Counted from the stretch's first letter, positions 35,387 through 44,304 are shown. The stretch is 64,000 nt of DNA from Alphaproteobacteria bacterium (GCA_017616015.1 JAFZYY010000030.1:124001-188000), one strand, 5' to 3'. Made by a program: numbers and translations. The notes: generated from the sequence alone by a model not told the origin.

Positions 35387-35414
35387 TTGAAAATCCGCAA
35401 AAACCGTTTATATT
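35387..35414 (+). promoter_or_regulatory. Candidate promoter for the ferredoxin gene
   Basis: TTGAAA (35387-35392) and TATATT (35409-35414) with a 16-base spacer, ending 36 bases before the ATG. Confidence 0.6.
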
Positions 35415-35450
35415 TTTTCAAGTCATACAATTTTTTCAAGGAGATTTAAT

Positions 35451-35678
35451 ATGCCTTCAGTCGTTAATGATTCCTGCGTCAAGTGCCTGACCTGTCTCGA
35501 AGCCTGCCCGGTCGGCGCGATTATCGAAACGGATACGCAGGTTGTTGTCAATCCGGACACCTGCATTGATTGCGGCGTTTGCATTTCCGAATGCCCGCAG
35601 GGCGCAATCGCTTCCGACAGCGACGCCGATGAAAAATGGGTGAAGTTCAACGCTGAAAAAGCGGCTGCTGCCGGCTAA
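35451..35678 (+). CDS. 2[4Fe-4S] ferredoxin
   Basis: 75 residues. Two complete cluster motifs: C9-x2-C12-x2-C15-x3-C19-P and C38-x2-C41-x2-C44-x3-C48-P. Both have the clostridial 8Fe pattern. The 7Fe FdxA of aerobic alphaproteobacteria, usually found after SUV3 and the S4 gene, has a longer first motif with a 3Fe site, so this is a different type. Low-potential electron carrier. AAGGAG upstream of the ATG; single-gene unit closed by a strong terminator. Confidence 0.95.
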   Translation: MPSVVNDSCVKCLTCLEACPVGAIIETDTQVVVNPDTCIDCGVCISECPQGAIASDSDADEKWVKFNAEKAAAAG

Positions 35679-35700
35679 GCGTTTCTTTCAAGCAATTTTA

Positions 35701-35734
35701 AACGCCCTCCGAAACATCGGAGGGCGTTTTTTGT
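35701..35734. terminator. Strong intrinsic terminator after ferredoxin
   Basis: A 12-base perfect stem (AACGCCCTCCGA with TCGGAGGGCGTT) around a 4-base loop, followed by a T run. It also lies just after the convergent gene ending at 35746. Confidence 0.9.
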
Positions 35735-35745
35735 TGACCGACGAC

Positions 35746-36597
35746 TTAAATTGCCAAATCGGTCACACTTTTTTGAGTTGCGCCGTACTGAGCGACTTTT
35801 TTCGCCGCTTCGTACGCGTCAAGCTGACGCGTCATCGCTTCGGGGAACCATGAAGCCGCGGCGGAAACCGTTTCCGAAGATGTGTTCGGCAGGTTGGGAC
35901 GTTTATATCCGAAGCCTTCCGAGCTGACCTGTGAACGAATGGCTTCAGGATCAATGACGGGTTTTTTCGCCAGCGACGTGTTTGTTTCGTTAACAGCTTT
36001 TATTTTCGCCTGCTGCTTCATTTCTTCAATACGCAACTGTTTGGCCTGTTCCGATGCGCTGGCGGCCAGCGGCAGATTTTCGCCGAATTTCGTTTCATTG
36101 TTTCTGTAACGGGCGGCAGTGTTCATCGGAAACACTTTGGCGTTTTCAGGCGCTTTCAGGATCTTAGCCGTCTGACGGGCTTCGCGCGCTTTGGCTTTTT
36201 CTTCGGACATGTTGTAAGGGGATTCTTTACCGATAAGAGCCCCCGTTTTTTTTGAAAAAGTCGTGCGTTCCAGCTGCTCATTCAATCTTGTTCCCGGCTT
36301 TGAAACGGTGTCCGCGCTGACGACGAAAGGCGTTAAATCGACGACGTCAGCCAAAGCGGCCGGTATTTCCTGCACTTTTTGTTCCTGCGCGGTTAAAGGG
36401 ACGGGAGCTGCGACGGGCTTTTGCGCGGCAACGGTTTTTTCCGGTTCGGAAACGGCGGTTTCTTTCAATTGCTGCGCGAAAGACGGTTTGTTTGCCAAAC
36501 GCGGCGTTTCGGCTTTGACGGTTTGAACGGGCTCGGATTGGAAAGTAAAGCCGTCTTGCCAAACGGACAGATCAACGGTAAAATCCATGTTTAACAT
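35746..36597 (-). CDS. Low-complexity orphan protein, unknown function
   Basis: 283 residues from the ATG at 36597, preceded by GGGAGG 7 bases upstream. Nearly the whole sequence looks disordered and rich in Ala, Glu, Lys, Pro and Gln. Short ordered-looking pieces are DFTVDLSVWQDGFTF at the N-terminus, PSFAQQLKETAV (about 38-50), a basic helix around EKAKAREARQTAKIL and an EQAKQLRIEEMKQQAKIKA coiled segment, and ASWFPEAMTRQLDAYEAAKKV near the C-terminus. No signal peptide. It is divergent from the winged-helix regulator with a short shared upstream region. Confidence 0.6.
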   Translation of the reverse strand: MLNMDFTVDLSVWQDGFTFQSEPVQTVKAETPRLANKPSFAQQLKETAVSEPEKTVAAQKPVAAPVPLTAQEQKVQEIPAALADVVDLTPFVVSADTVSKPGTRLNEQLERTTFSKKTGALIGKESPYNMSEEKAKAREARQTAKILKAPENAKVFPMNTAARYRNNETKFGENLPLAASASEQAKQLRIEEMKQQAKIKAVNETNTSLAKKPVIDPEAIRSQVSSEGFGYKRPNLPNTSSETVSAAASWFPEAMTRQLDAYEAAKKVAQYGATQKSVTDLAI

Positions 36598-36662
36598 AAG
36601 CGCCTCCCTTTTTGAAATAAACAGATGCAATATTTATGCCAAACAGGTTAAAGGACAACATC

Positions 36663-37304
36663 ATGCGTCGGATTTTGATTTATTCTTTGCAGGAAAAACC
36701 GAGACAATCTTTGGCGGGCGAGCTTCGCGCGCTTGATATCGCCGAAGAAGTTGATGAAATCGCTTCTTTTGATGAAATAAAGACTTTAACGGAACAGGAA
36801 AGTTTTTCCGCTTTTATTATTGACGAACCGACGCCGGAACAAATCGGACAATTAGCGGAAATGCCCAATAAAGTTCCTGTTTTTTATCTGTCGGCGCAGT
36901 CTTTGGCGGTTGAAAAGGGGCAGTTTGTTCAAAAACCTTTCCGTTTATCCGTTTTTCTGCCGGCGTTGATAGCTTCGGTCGTTCAGTTTGAACAAAGCGA
37001 TCATGCTTCCGTTTTCTTAAACGGGTGGAAGTTTAATTTTGCGGGCAAAATTCTCAGCCGCGATGAGGAAGAAATCAGACTGACCGATAAAGAAGCCGCG
37101 TTATTGAATTATTTGCATGCAAAAACGGAAGCGGTCGATAAGGAAACGCTTTTGCGTGAAATCTGGGGATACGGCGAAGGCATCACCACGCATACGCTGG
37201 AAACGCATATTTATCGTTTGCGCCAGAAGCTGGAAACGACGGGCATTACATTTTCCGCGGCGAACGGCGACGGTTATCGGTTGGTTTGCGAAGAATCTAT
37301 TTAA
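36663..37304 (+). CDS. OmpR/PhoB-type winged-helix regulator with a degenerate receiver domain
   Basis: 213 residues from the ATG at 36663, with AAAGGA 7 bases upstream. The C-terminal DNA-binding domain (about 115-213) is a good OmpR-type winged helix: RLTDKEAALLNYLH, LLREIWGYGEGITTHTLETHIYRLRQKLE and the NGDGYRL hairpin. The N-terminal domain has a receiver-like outline with D54 in FIIDEPTP and K91 in VQKPF, but the acidic pair that binds magnesium after the first strand is absent (ILIYSLQEK). Phosphorylation may be lost, making it a constitutive or differently gated regulator. No histidine kinase is adjacent. Its end overlaps the convergent next gene by 8 bases. Confidence 0.85.
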   Translation: MRRILIYSLQEKPRQSLAGELRALDIAEEVDEIASFDEIKTLTEQESFSAFIIDEPTPEQIGQLAEMPNKVPVFYLSAQSLAVEKGQFVQKPFRLSVFLPALIASVVQFEQSDHASVFLNGWKFNFAGKILSRDEEEIRLTDKEAALLNYLHAKTEAVDKETLLREIWGYGEGITTHTLETHIYRLRQKLETTGITFSAANGDGYRLVCEESI

Positions 37305-39324
37305 TGTAATTATCACGCATTTTGCGCAGACGCTTGGCTTTTTCGGTCGGTGTTTCGTCCATGTCGCGATCGCGGATACGGACTTTCAACGCGTCAAAAG
37401 CGTCGCCGATCGGAATGAAACCGTCGCGGCTGTCAATTAAGCTTTTGCCGGCATGAGCCAATCCGATCGCGTTGCCGCTTTCGTCCACCAGAATACCGCC
37501 CAAAGTGACACTTTGAACGTTTGTATTCGTCAGAATGTCGACACCGGCATTGCTGAAACGGTAGCCCGCGACTTTACCGTGTTCCATGGCGCCTTCGTAC
37601 CCGCCGCGCATCGGTGTACCGATAGCGTAGAATTTCTCGCCGACTTCCGGCAAGTCAAGCCGCAAAGGAATGGGCCAGTTGTATTTGTCGAATTCGGCGG
37701 GCGGCATATACAGCAACGCAACGTCTTTATCTTTGCTGACGCGCAGAACCATGGAGGGAACGACGCGTCCGTCCAGAAATTCCGTTTTGACATAGGTTGT
37801 CTTTTTCGCGATTTCATAATTGGTCAGAACCAAAGACGGAGAAATCACCAGACCGGAACCGACTTCTTCTTCGTTCGTTACGGCGACGACGCTGGAACGG
37901 ATACGGTAGATACGGGCGGGCGACAAATAACGGAACGGCTTTTGGTTGTCAATCGTGATCCAACCGTCCACGGGCGAAACGGCGAATCCGAATTTATTCT
38001 TTTCTTTTTCCAGATCTCCGGGCAAAGCGTATTCTTCCAAAAATCTTCCCAGAGGAGCCGATTGCAGGACGTGTCCCCAGACACCTTTGGACAAAGGCTG
38101 TTCCGTTAACAGACGGGCAAAAACGCCGCTACCGTCTCCTTTTTCTCCTAATCCGCGGCCGAAAAGCCCGTTGTCGTTTTGATCTGATAATCCTCGTCCG
38201 TTTAGTCCGGCACCCATAGAGTCTTCGATGTTTTGTTCGTTCTTTTTCCCTTGTGCCAACGGAACGCCGGCCAGTTCTTTCTGTAAAGCTTTTAAACGTT
38301 CCAGTTCTTCCGGTGTTAAAGTTTCTCCGGCGGCCAGACGACGCTCCAAATCCTGTAGGCTGTGCAGATCTCCGTCCCCTTTATCCAAATCATCGTCAAA
38401 AGGACGTTCCAGCGCGCCCATTTTTTCCAGTTCGCTCAGCACGCGTTCGCGTTCGCGTTCAATGTAAAAAACGGTTCTTTTACGACGATAGGAAGATTGC
38501 AGGATTTTGTATTTTTTATGTTCGTTTGCCAATAAATAGAACTCTTCCTGTGCTTTTCGCAGTTCTTCGGGGTCCGGAATGGTACGCATCGTTTCCAAAA
38601 AGCCCGGCATACCGATCAGACGGATTAAAGCGTCGGCAAAAGCTTTTTCAATCAGGCGCACTTCGCCGTCGCGGACGGGCGTTTGAATCTCCGCATAGCC
38701 GCGCGTTGTGTCTTCCCAATAAAGCTTGCGATTGAAAGGCGTCATGACGCGCCAAAGCACTTTAATTTCAGAAGATCCGCTACGCAACTGAGAATACGTT
38801 CTGGTGCGCCAGTCGTATTGATCGCAAACATTAATGAATAAATCTTTGATTTCCGCGGTAATGACATATCCCGGTAGCAAATCGGGTCTTTCCGCGCTGA
38901 TGGAATACGGAAAATAGGGGTTGTCTTTACGCACGATGACGGGAAACAGCTCGTTCAATTCTTCAAAGAAAACGTTGTCGAATTTCATATCGCGGCGCAT
39001 GGCGCGTCCTTCGTTCAAAACGACGTTCTTTTCGGCTCTTTTGCAGCCAAACAGCTTGAAGTTATATTGTCCGATGTCTTTGCCCCACTCTTCTACCGTT
39101 CTGTTACGGTTGATTTTAAAATCAACGTATTCCAGTTTAATCGGAGCCAGTTTCGGATCAAAAGTAAAGAACTGTTCTTCCGTTTCCGTCGTTGCGTCGC
39201 CGTAAACGGAAGTTGCATGCTCTCCGTCAATGACGACGGTTGTTTTTTCAATGGCGAAAACAGCCGCAGGTATCTGAGATATGCAGAAAATCAACGCAAA
39301 TAAGAAAAAGTGTTTTAATTTCAT
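37297..39324 (-). CDS. Secreted trypsin-fold protein with inactive catalytic site and novel N-terminal region
   Basis: 675 residues. Sec signal peptide (about 1-24, ending AVFA). Residues about 25-245 form an unrecognised mixed domain (FFEELNELFPVIV, PGYVITAEIKDLFINV, EIKVLWRVMTPFNRKLYWEDTTRGYAE). A Glu/Arg-rich helical linker (about 250-350) and a Gly-rich stretch lead to a chymotrypsin-like domain (about 465-645). In that domain LTNYE places E504 where the catalytic histidine should be, D534 (KDKDVALL) keeps the aspartate position, and TLGGIL puts L608 in place of the nucleophilic serine of GNSGGPL. It is therefore predicted to be a pseudoprotease. RBS AAAGG. Role unknown, perhaps protein binding in the periplasm. 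Confidence 0.82.
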   Translation of the reverse strand: MKLKHFFLFALIFCISQIPAAVFAIEKTTVVIDGEHATSVYGDATTETEEQFFTFDPKLAPIKLEYVDFKINRNRTVEEWGKDIGQYNFKLFGCKRAEKNVVLNEGRAMRRDMKFDNVFFEELNELFPVIVRKDNPYFPYSISAERPDLLPGYVITAEIKDLFINVCDQYDWRTRTYSQLRSGSSEIKVLWRVMTPFNRKLYWEDTTRGYAEIQTPVRDGEVRLIEKAFADALIRLIGMPGFLETMRTIPDPEELRKAQEEFYLLANEHKKYKILQSSYRRKRTVFYIERERERVLSELEKMGALERPFDDDLDKGDGDLHSLQDLERRLAAGETLTPEELERLKALQKELAGVPLAQGKKNEQNIEDSMGAGLNGRGLSDQNDNGLFGRGLGEKGDGSGVFARLLTEQPLSKGVWGHVLQSAPLGRFLEEYALPGDLEKEKNKFGFAVSPVDGWITIDNQKPFRYLSPARIYRIRSSVVAVTNEEEVGSGLVISPSLVLTNYEIAKKTTYVKTEFLDGRVVPSMVLRVSKDKDVALLYMPPAEFDKYNWPIPLRLDLPEVGEKFYAIGTPMRGGYEGAMEHGKVAGYRFSNAGVDILTNTNVQSVTLGGILVDESGNAIGLAHAGKSLIDSRDGFIPIGDAFDALKVRIRDRDMDETPTEKAKRLRKMRDNYIK

Positions 39325-39406
39325 CAGATACCTTTATTATTGACTCAGTCTATTCTACATAATCAGAAAAAAATTAAAAAAGGTTTAGTTTTTAAAGGAA
39401 TTTATC

Positions 39407-40129
39407 ATGTATTTGCTGCCGGCGATAGATTTAAAAGAAGGGCGCTGCGTCCGTCTGAAGCAGGGGGATATGGCTCAATCAACGATTTTTAACGATTCTC
39501 CCGCAAATCAGGCCGGAATGTTTGCGAAAGAGGGTGCCGAATGGATTCATGTCGTCGATTTGGACGGCGCTTTTGCCGGAAAGCCGGTTAATACGGCGGC
39601 CGTGGAAAGCATTCTGAAGGCGGCCGATGTCAAAATCGAACTGGGCGGCGGTATACGATCGATCGAAACGATCCGGTTGTGGCTGGAAAAGGGAGTCGCG
39701 CGCGTTATCTTGGGGACGGCCGCTTTGCGCGATCCCGAACTGGTAAAAACGGCCTGCCGCGAGTTTCCGGACAGAATAGCCGTCGGCATCGACGCAAAAG
39801 ACGGTTTTGTCGCCGTGGAAGGCTGGGCGGAAACTTCGGCAATCAAAGACGTTGACCTTGCGAAGCGGTTTGAATCAGCGGGCGTCAGCGCGATCATTTA
39901 TACGAATGTGGCGCGGGACGGCGTACTACAGGGGCCCGATCTGGATTCGACTTTAAATTTGGCCAATTCTGTTTCGATACCTGTGATTGTGTCAGGCGGC
40001 GTTTCTTCTCTGGACGACATCAAAGCCTGCCGTAAAGCCGGCGTTTTTGAAGGCGTCATCGCCGGCCGGGCAATCTATGAAGGGCGTTTTACGGTATCGG
40101 AAGCAATATCTGTGTTGAAAGGCGAATAA
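39407..40129 (+). CDS. hisA: Phosphoribosylformimino-5-aminoimidazole carboxamide ribotide isomerase
   Basis: 240 residues. TIM-barrel isomerase of histidine synthesis. [18 protein letters not shown] with catalytic D8, [23 protein letters not shown], and [13 protein letters not shown] carrying the second catalytic aspartate. The stop is immediately followed by the hisE start. hisF, which normally lies between them in alphaproteobacteria, is not here. AAAGGA lies upstream of the ATG. Confidence 0.96.
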   Translation: MYLLPAIDLKEGRCVRLKQGDMAQSTIFNDSPANQAGMFAKEGAEWIHVVDLDGAFAGKPVNTAAVESILKAADVKIELGGGIRSIETIRLWLEKGVARVILGTAALRDPELVKTACREFPDRIAVGIDAKDGFVAVEGWAETSAIKDVDLAKRFESAGVSAIIYTNVARDGVLQGPDLDSTLNLANSVSIPVIVSGGVSSLDDIKACRKAGVFEGVIAGRAIYEGRFTVSEAISVLKGE

Positions 40130-40453
40130 ATGACAGCGGAAGTATTAGAACGGTTGTTTCTCACCATTGAAAGCCGCAGAGGGGCGAATCCGCAAACTTC
40201 GTACACGGCGAAGCTGTTTTCCAAAGGAACGCCGCGGATTGCGCAGAAAGTCGGCGAAGAAGCGGTTGAAACGGTGATTGCCGCAGTTGCAAAAGATAAG
40301 GAACACGTCATTTCGGAAAGCGCCGATCTGCTTTATCATTTGTGCGTTTTATGGGCGGACGCGGGCGTTCGTCCCGAAGATGTTTTTCAAACATTGGAAA
40401 AAAGAGAGGGCGTTTCCGGCATTGCGGAAAAAAACGCCAGACCGAAGGAGTAA
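40130..40453 (+). CDS. hisE: Phosphoribosyl-ATP pyrophosphatase
   Basis: 107 residues, all-helical MazG-like family. Converts PR-ATP to PR-AMP in histidine synthesis. SYTAKLFSKGTPRIAQKVGEEAVETVIAAV holds the EExxE-type metal site (GEEAVE with a further ESADLLYHL block). Starts directly at the hisA stop (TAAATG). The end lies 4 bases before the HIT gene start. Confidence 0.95.
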   Translation: MTAEVLERLFLTIESRRGANPQTSYTAKLFSKGTPRIAQKVGEEAVETVIAAVAKDKEHVISESADLLYHLCVLWADAGVRPEDVFQTLEKREGVSGIAEKNARPKE

Positions 40454-40457
40454 AAGA

Positions 40458-40808
40458 ATGAAAGTTTATGATGAAAACAATGTTTTTGCCAAAATGCTGA
40501 AGGGAGATATTCCCGTCAACAAGATTTACGAGGACGATTATGCGATCGCTTTCGCGGACATTCACCCGAAAGCGCCGGTGCATCTGCTGGTGATTCCGAA
40601 GGGCGCTTACATCGATTTTTCCGATTTCACCGCGAAAGCGCCGGCAGAAGAAATAACAGGCTTTTTCAAAGCGGTCGGCAAGGTTGCCGAAAAACAGGGC
40701 TTGGTTGAAAACGGCTACCGTCTGGTGATGAACACGGGGCGCGACGGCGGACAGGAAGTTCCGCATCTGCACGTTCATATTCTGGCCGGTAAAAAGCTGG
40801 CGTTTTAA
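40458..40808 (+). CDS. HIT family nucleotide-binding hydrolase (HinT-like)
   Basis: 116 residues from the ATG at 40458, with AAGGAG 7 bases upstream and overlapping the hisE stop region. FAKMLKGDIPVNKIYEDD, DIHPKAPVHLLVIPK and the histidine triad HLHVHIL (H103, H105, H107) are typical of HinT, which hydrolyses purine nucleoside phosphoramidates. Third gene of the hisA-hisE-HIT unit; hisE-HIT is a common alphaproteobacterial pairing. Confidence 0.96.
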   Translation: MKVYDENNVFAKMLKGDIPVNKIYEDDYAIAFADIHPKAPVHLLVIPKGAYIDFSDFTAKAPAEEITGFFKAVGKVAEKQGLVENGYRLVMNTGRDGGQEVPHLHVHILAGKKLAF

Positions 40809-40811
40809 AAC

Positions 40812-40842
40812 AAAAACTCCCCTTGAAAAAGGGGAGTTTTTA
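40812..40842. terminator. Bidirectional intrinsic terminator
   Basis: AAAACTCCCC and GGGGAGTTTT form a 10-base stem around an 8-base loop, with A and T runs on both sides, between convergent genes. Confidence 0.88.
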
Positions 40843-40855
40843 ATATCAGAGCGTT

Positions 40856-41641
40856 TTATTCTTTTTCAAAAACGCTTTTCGGCTGTTGGCAAATCGGGCA
40901 GACGTAATCGTCCGGCAGTTCTTCAAACGGTATCTCACCGTCGTAAACATAGCCGCAAACAGAGCAAACCCATTTTTCCGCAGTCGGTTTAGCGGCGGGT
41001 TTTTCTTCAACCTTTTCAAATTCTTCGGGGCCGACGCCGCAGACGGGGCAGACGTAATCCGCCGGCAATTCGTCGCCTTCGTATTCGTAACCGCAAACTT
41101 TGCATACCCATTTTGTCATCTTTTTTTCTCCTGTTTCGTTTGTGATTGAACATTTTCCGGATTGGAAAGCCTCCATGACTTTAGGCTTCCATGTTTCCTG
41201 ATAAGTTGTATAGCTTAACGCTTTTTCATCGCCGTCAACGGCTTCGACGACATCGCAGAAAAACAGCGTATGCGTCGAAAGCTCTTTGACTTCGGTGACG
41301 CGGCAGCGCAGATAAGCCGCCGCATGATCCAAAACCGGCAGACCGTTTATAAAATGATGAGGCACTTTTTCCCATTTTTCGGCGGTGCGGCAGGATTGAA
41401 AGCCGAAATTGCCGATGATAAACGGATCCGTCGTTTCAGATAAAACGGACAGAGTGAATTCTTTTGTTTCCCTGATGCATTCGTTGGTTCTGGTGCATTT
41501 GTTGGAAGAAATCACCAAAGCTGGCGGTTCGACGGTCGTTTGCATGACCGCGTCAACGACACAGCCGCCGAATTTGTCTCCGTTTTTAACACCAATGACG
41601 TAAAGGCCGTAGGTGAGTTTGAAAAAAGCTTTTGTATCCAT
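40856..41641 (-). CDS. Flavin reductase domain protein with two C-terminal rubredoxin domains
   Basis: 261 residues. The first 165 or so residues form a flavin reductase-like FMN-binding barrel ([42 protein letters not shown]). Two rubredoxin modules follow: C180, C183, C198, C201 with a short 14-residue loop, and C226, C229, C248, C251 with 18. The layout extends the high-molecular-weight rubredoxin (Hrb) of anaerobes, where it passes electrons from NADH to flavodiiron proteins for oxygen or NO reduction. That role is inferred. A stand-alone rubredoxin or flavodiiron gene is not present in the window. Confidence 0.9.
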   Translation of the reverse strand: MDTKAFFKLTYGLYVIGVKNGDKFGGCVVDAVMQTTVEPPALVISSNKCTRTNECIRETKEFTLSVLSETTDPFIIGNFGFQSCRTAEKWEKVPHHFINGLPVLDHAAAYLRCRVTEVKELSTHTLFFCDVVEAVDGDEKALSYTTYQETWKPKVMEAFQSGKCSITNETGEKKMTKWVCKVCGYEYEGDELPADYVCPVCGVGPEEFEKVEEKPAAKPTAEKWVCSVCGYVYDGEIPFEELPDDYVCPICQQPKSVFEKE

Positions 41642-41742
41642 AAAGAGTTTCCTAATAAAAAACGTTGCATAAGCTTACTTCATCTGCGGCGTGAATACAA
41701 TCGGCAACAGCAGTCATATTAATCGGCAAATAGTTTTATGGC

Positions 41743-42264
41743 CTAAAATTCCAATCGCAGTTTTAACAACATCATATCTGCGCGGAAAGAAGATTCTTCC
41801 TGAAACTTTTTGATGTTTTTTGAAGACTGCAGGTGTCTGCCTTCAATTCCAAGATTTACGCCGAACAATCCGAATTCTACGCCAATCATACCCTGATATA
41901 CCGGAGTCGACTTTTTTCGTACGGAAGCATATCCGCCGCCGGCGCCGACATACAGTCCCAGCAGAGGAATCTGCGCGTAAACGTTAGCCGCGGCACCGCC
42001 GGTTATCATGTGATCGTTAATGTCTTTCATTCTGCTTTTGCTGTATAAGCCTTCGATTTCAAGGCGTACGGGAACAACCGGAAAAGCATATCCGACGGCG
42101 CCTGACAACAGTGTCGACGGTTTGTATTTGTACCGAATATCCTGATAAGTCGTTTTGCTGTCATTATGAAAATTCAGTCCGATTCCGCCGGAAAGATATA
42201 TTCCGGCCTGCGCGGTTGCCGAAGCGAATAAAAAACAAACCAGAGCCAGAAGATATTTTTTCAT
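41743..42264 (-). CDS. Small outer-membrane beta-barrel protein
   Basis: 173 residues. Signal peptide ending SATAQA (about residue 20). The mature part alternates polar and hydrophobic residues in about eight strands (IYLSGGIGLNF, TLLSGAVGYAF, VRLEIEGLYSKSR, LLGLYVGAGGGYASV, MIGVEFGLFGVNLGIEG) and ends MLLKLRLEF, with the C-terminal phenylalanine used for insertion by BamA. It resembles OmpA- or Ail-type eight-stranded barrels. It lies downstream of dapB with a 30-base gap. Confidence 0.82.
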   Translation of the reverse strand: MKKYLLALVCFLFASATAQAGIYLSGGIGLNFHNDSKTTYQDIRYKYKPSTLLSGAVGYAFPVVPVRLEIEGLYSKSRMKDINDHMITGGAAANVYAQIPLLGLYVGAGGGYASVRKKSTPVYQGMIGVEFGLFGVNLGIEGRHLQSSKNIKKFQEESSFRADMMLLKLRLEF

Positions 42265-42294
42265 GAAAAAGCCCCCGTTTTGCAGAAAGAGTTT

Positions 42295-43095
42295 TCAGTT
42301 TAATTCCAAAACATCGGACATTGTATATAAATTTTTTTCTTTTCCCTGTCCCCATAAAGCGGCGCGGATTGCGCCGTCGGCGAAGATTTCGCGGGAAGAC
42401 GCTTTATGCGTCAGTTCGATACGTTCGCCGGATCCGGCAAAGACAACGGTATGGTCGCCGACAACGTCTCCGCCGCGCAAAGCTGCAAAGCCGATTTCGC
42501 CTGTCGGGCGAATGCCCGTGTTGCCGTGACGTTCGTAACGAGCCGTGTCGGACAGAGAAACCTGTCGTCCTTCGGCGGCGGCTTTTCCCAAGCCCAGCGC
42601 CGTTCCCGACGGAGCGTCCGCTTTATTGCGATGATGCATTTCGACGATTTCGATGTCGTAAGACGGATCTAAAATTGCGGCGGCTTTTTTGACCAGAGAA
42701 AACAGCAGATTAACGCCGATGCTCATATTCGGAGAAGCAACAATCACCGTTTTTTCGGCGCACTTCTTTAGAAAATCCATTTGTTCCGCTGTCAGACCGG
42801 TTGTGCCGGTGACCAGAATTTTTCCTGTTTCGGCGGCGATTTTAGCGTGTTCAACCGTTGCGGCGGGGGCTGTAAAGTCAATTACGGCATCGCTGACTTC
42901 AAACAATTCGAACGGATAGGCCGTTACGGTCAGATTCAGCGGGCGCATACCGATAATTTCACCGATGTCGCGTCCGATAAAACCGCTTTCCCGACGTTCA
43001 GAACCGCCGGCCAGTTCACAGTCTTTATTGACTAAAATGCGGTTGAGCAACATTTTGCCCATTCTGCCCGCGCAGCCCGTCACGCCTATTTTCAT
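42295..43095 (-). CDS. dapB: 4-hydroxy-tetrahydrodipicolinate reductase
   Basis: 266 residues. NAD(P)-binding loop GVTGCAGRMGKML at the N-terminus, DFTAPAAT, GTTGLT and the substrate block EMHHRNKADAPSGTA. It makes tetrahydrodipicolinate for lysine and meso-DAP, the peptidoglycan building block. It is placed directly after dnaJ, the usual alphaproteobacterial order dnaK-dnaJ-dapB. Confidence 0.97.
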   Translation of the reverse strand: MKIGVTGCAGRMGKMLLNRILVNKDCELAGGSERRESGFIGRDIGEIIGMRPLNLTVTAYPFELFEVSDAVIDFTAPAATVEHAKIAAETGKILVTGTTGLTAEQMDFLKKCAEKTVIVASPNMSIGVNLLFSLVKKAAAILDPSYDIEIVEMHHRNKADAPSGTALGLGKAAAEGRQVSLSDTARYERHGNTGIRPTGEIGFAALRGGDVVGDHTVVFAGSGERIELTHKASSREIFADGAIRAALWGQGKEKNLYTMSDVLELN

Positions 43096-43122
43096 TCTGA
43101 TAATCCTTTCCTGTTTATGCGG

Positions 43123-44277
43123 TTATTTCAGCAAATCTTTGAGTTTTTCAAAGAATCCGTTGGATTCAGGACTGCTTTCTTTACTTTCTTCTTCAAACTG
43201 TTTCAGCAGTTCTTTTTGTTTCGGCGTCAATTTTGTCGGTGTTTCGACTTTAAAGCGCACGAACAGATCGCCCAATCCCTTGCTTTGCAGGACGGACATG
43301 CCTTTTTTGCGCAGGCGGACTTCATCTCCGGACTGTGTTCCCGCGCTGATTGTCACTTTTTCCTTTGTGCCGTCAATGCAGGGGATTTCGATTGTGCCGC
43401 CCAAAGCCGCCGTTACCATTGAAACGGGAATGTCGCAATACAAATCCGTTGCTTCGCGTTTAAACAAAGCATGCGGCTTGACGTGAACAAAAATGTACAA
43501 ATCGCCTGCCGGTCCGCCGTTCATGCCGGCTTCGCCCTGTCCGGCCAGACGCATTCTGTTTTCGGAATCGATGCCGGCGGGAATATTGACTTCCAGCACT
43601 TTTTTCTGAGAAACTTTGCCGGTTCCCTTGCATTTTTTGCAGGGGTTTTTAATGACTTTTCCCGTGCCGTGACAGGTCGGACACATTCTTTCTTCAATGA
43701 AAAAGCCGGATTGCCGGCGTATACGCCCCGTGCCGTGGCACATATCGCACGTTTCCGCTTTTGAGCCTTTTTCGGCGCCCGTTCCGTCGCATTCGTCACA
43801 TTTTACGGCCGTCTGGATTTCAATTTCTTTTTTCAGACCGGTGTATGCTTCTTCAAGGGAAATTTCCAAGTCGTAGCGAATATCCGCGCCGCGCTGCCCT
43901 TGTTGGGACGTTCTGCCGCGTCCGCCGGCGGCCGCTCCCATGAATTCGCTGAAAATGTCGTCAAAGATGCCGCCGAATCCGCTTGCGCCTCCGCCGAATC
44001 CGAAGTTGAATCCGCCGAACCCGCCGCCGAATCCCGCTCCGCCGCCGCCTTGCGCGAACGCCGCGTGGCCGTACTGGTCATAAGCGGCGCGTTTCTGGCC
44101 GTCTTTTAGAATCTCATAAGCTTCCGTCACTTCCTTGAATTTCAGTTCGGCTTCTTTATCGCCGGGATTGCGGTCGGGGTGGTATTTCATTGCCAAAGAG
44201 CGATACGCTTTTTTGATTTCGACATCGGAAGCGTTTTTCGTTACCCCTAAAAGCTCATAATAATCTTGTTTAGCCAT
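43123..44277 (-). CDS. dnaJ: Chaperone DnaJ
   Basis: 384 residues, all domains present: J domain (about 1-70, HPD at 33-35), Gly/Phe-rich linker (about 75-125), and four CxxCxGxG zinc repeats ([32 protein letters not shown]), then the C-terminal client-binding domains. Co-chaperone that stimulates DnaK ATPase. The 82-base gap to dnaK holds a terminator-like hairpin, so dnaJ may have lower or separate transcription. Confidence 0.97.
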   Translation of the reverse strand: MAKQDYYELLGVTKNASDVEIKKAYRSLAMKYHPDRNPGDKEAELKFKEVTEAYEILKDGQKRAAYDQYGHAAFAQGGGGAGFGGGFGGFNFGFGGGASGFGGIFDDIFSEFMGAAAGGRGRTSQQGQRGADIRYDLEISLEEAYTGLKKEIEIQTAVKCDECDGTGAEKGSKAETCDMCHGTGRIRRQSGFFIEERMCPTCHGTGKVIKNPCKKCKGTGKVSQKKVLEVNIPAGIDSENRMRLAGQGEAGMNGGPAGDLYIFVHVKPHALFKREATDLYCDIPVSMVTAALGGTIEIPCIDGTKEKVTISAGTQSGDEVRLRKKGMSVLQSKGLGDLFVRFKVETPTKLTPKQKELLKQFEEESKESSPESNGFFEKLKDLLK

Positions 44278-44304
44278 ATTTATAAAAGCCTTATCCTAAG
44301 TACG

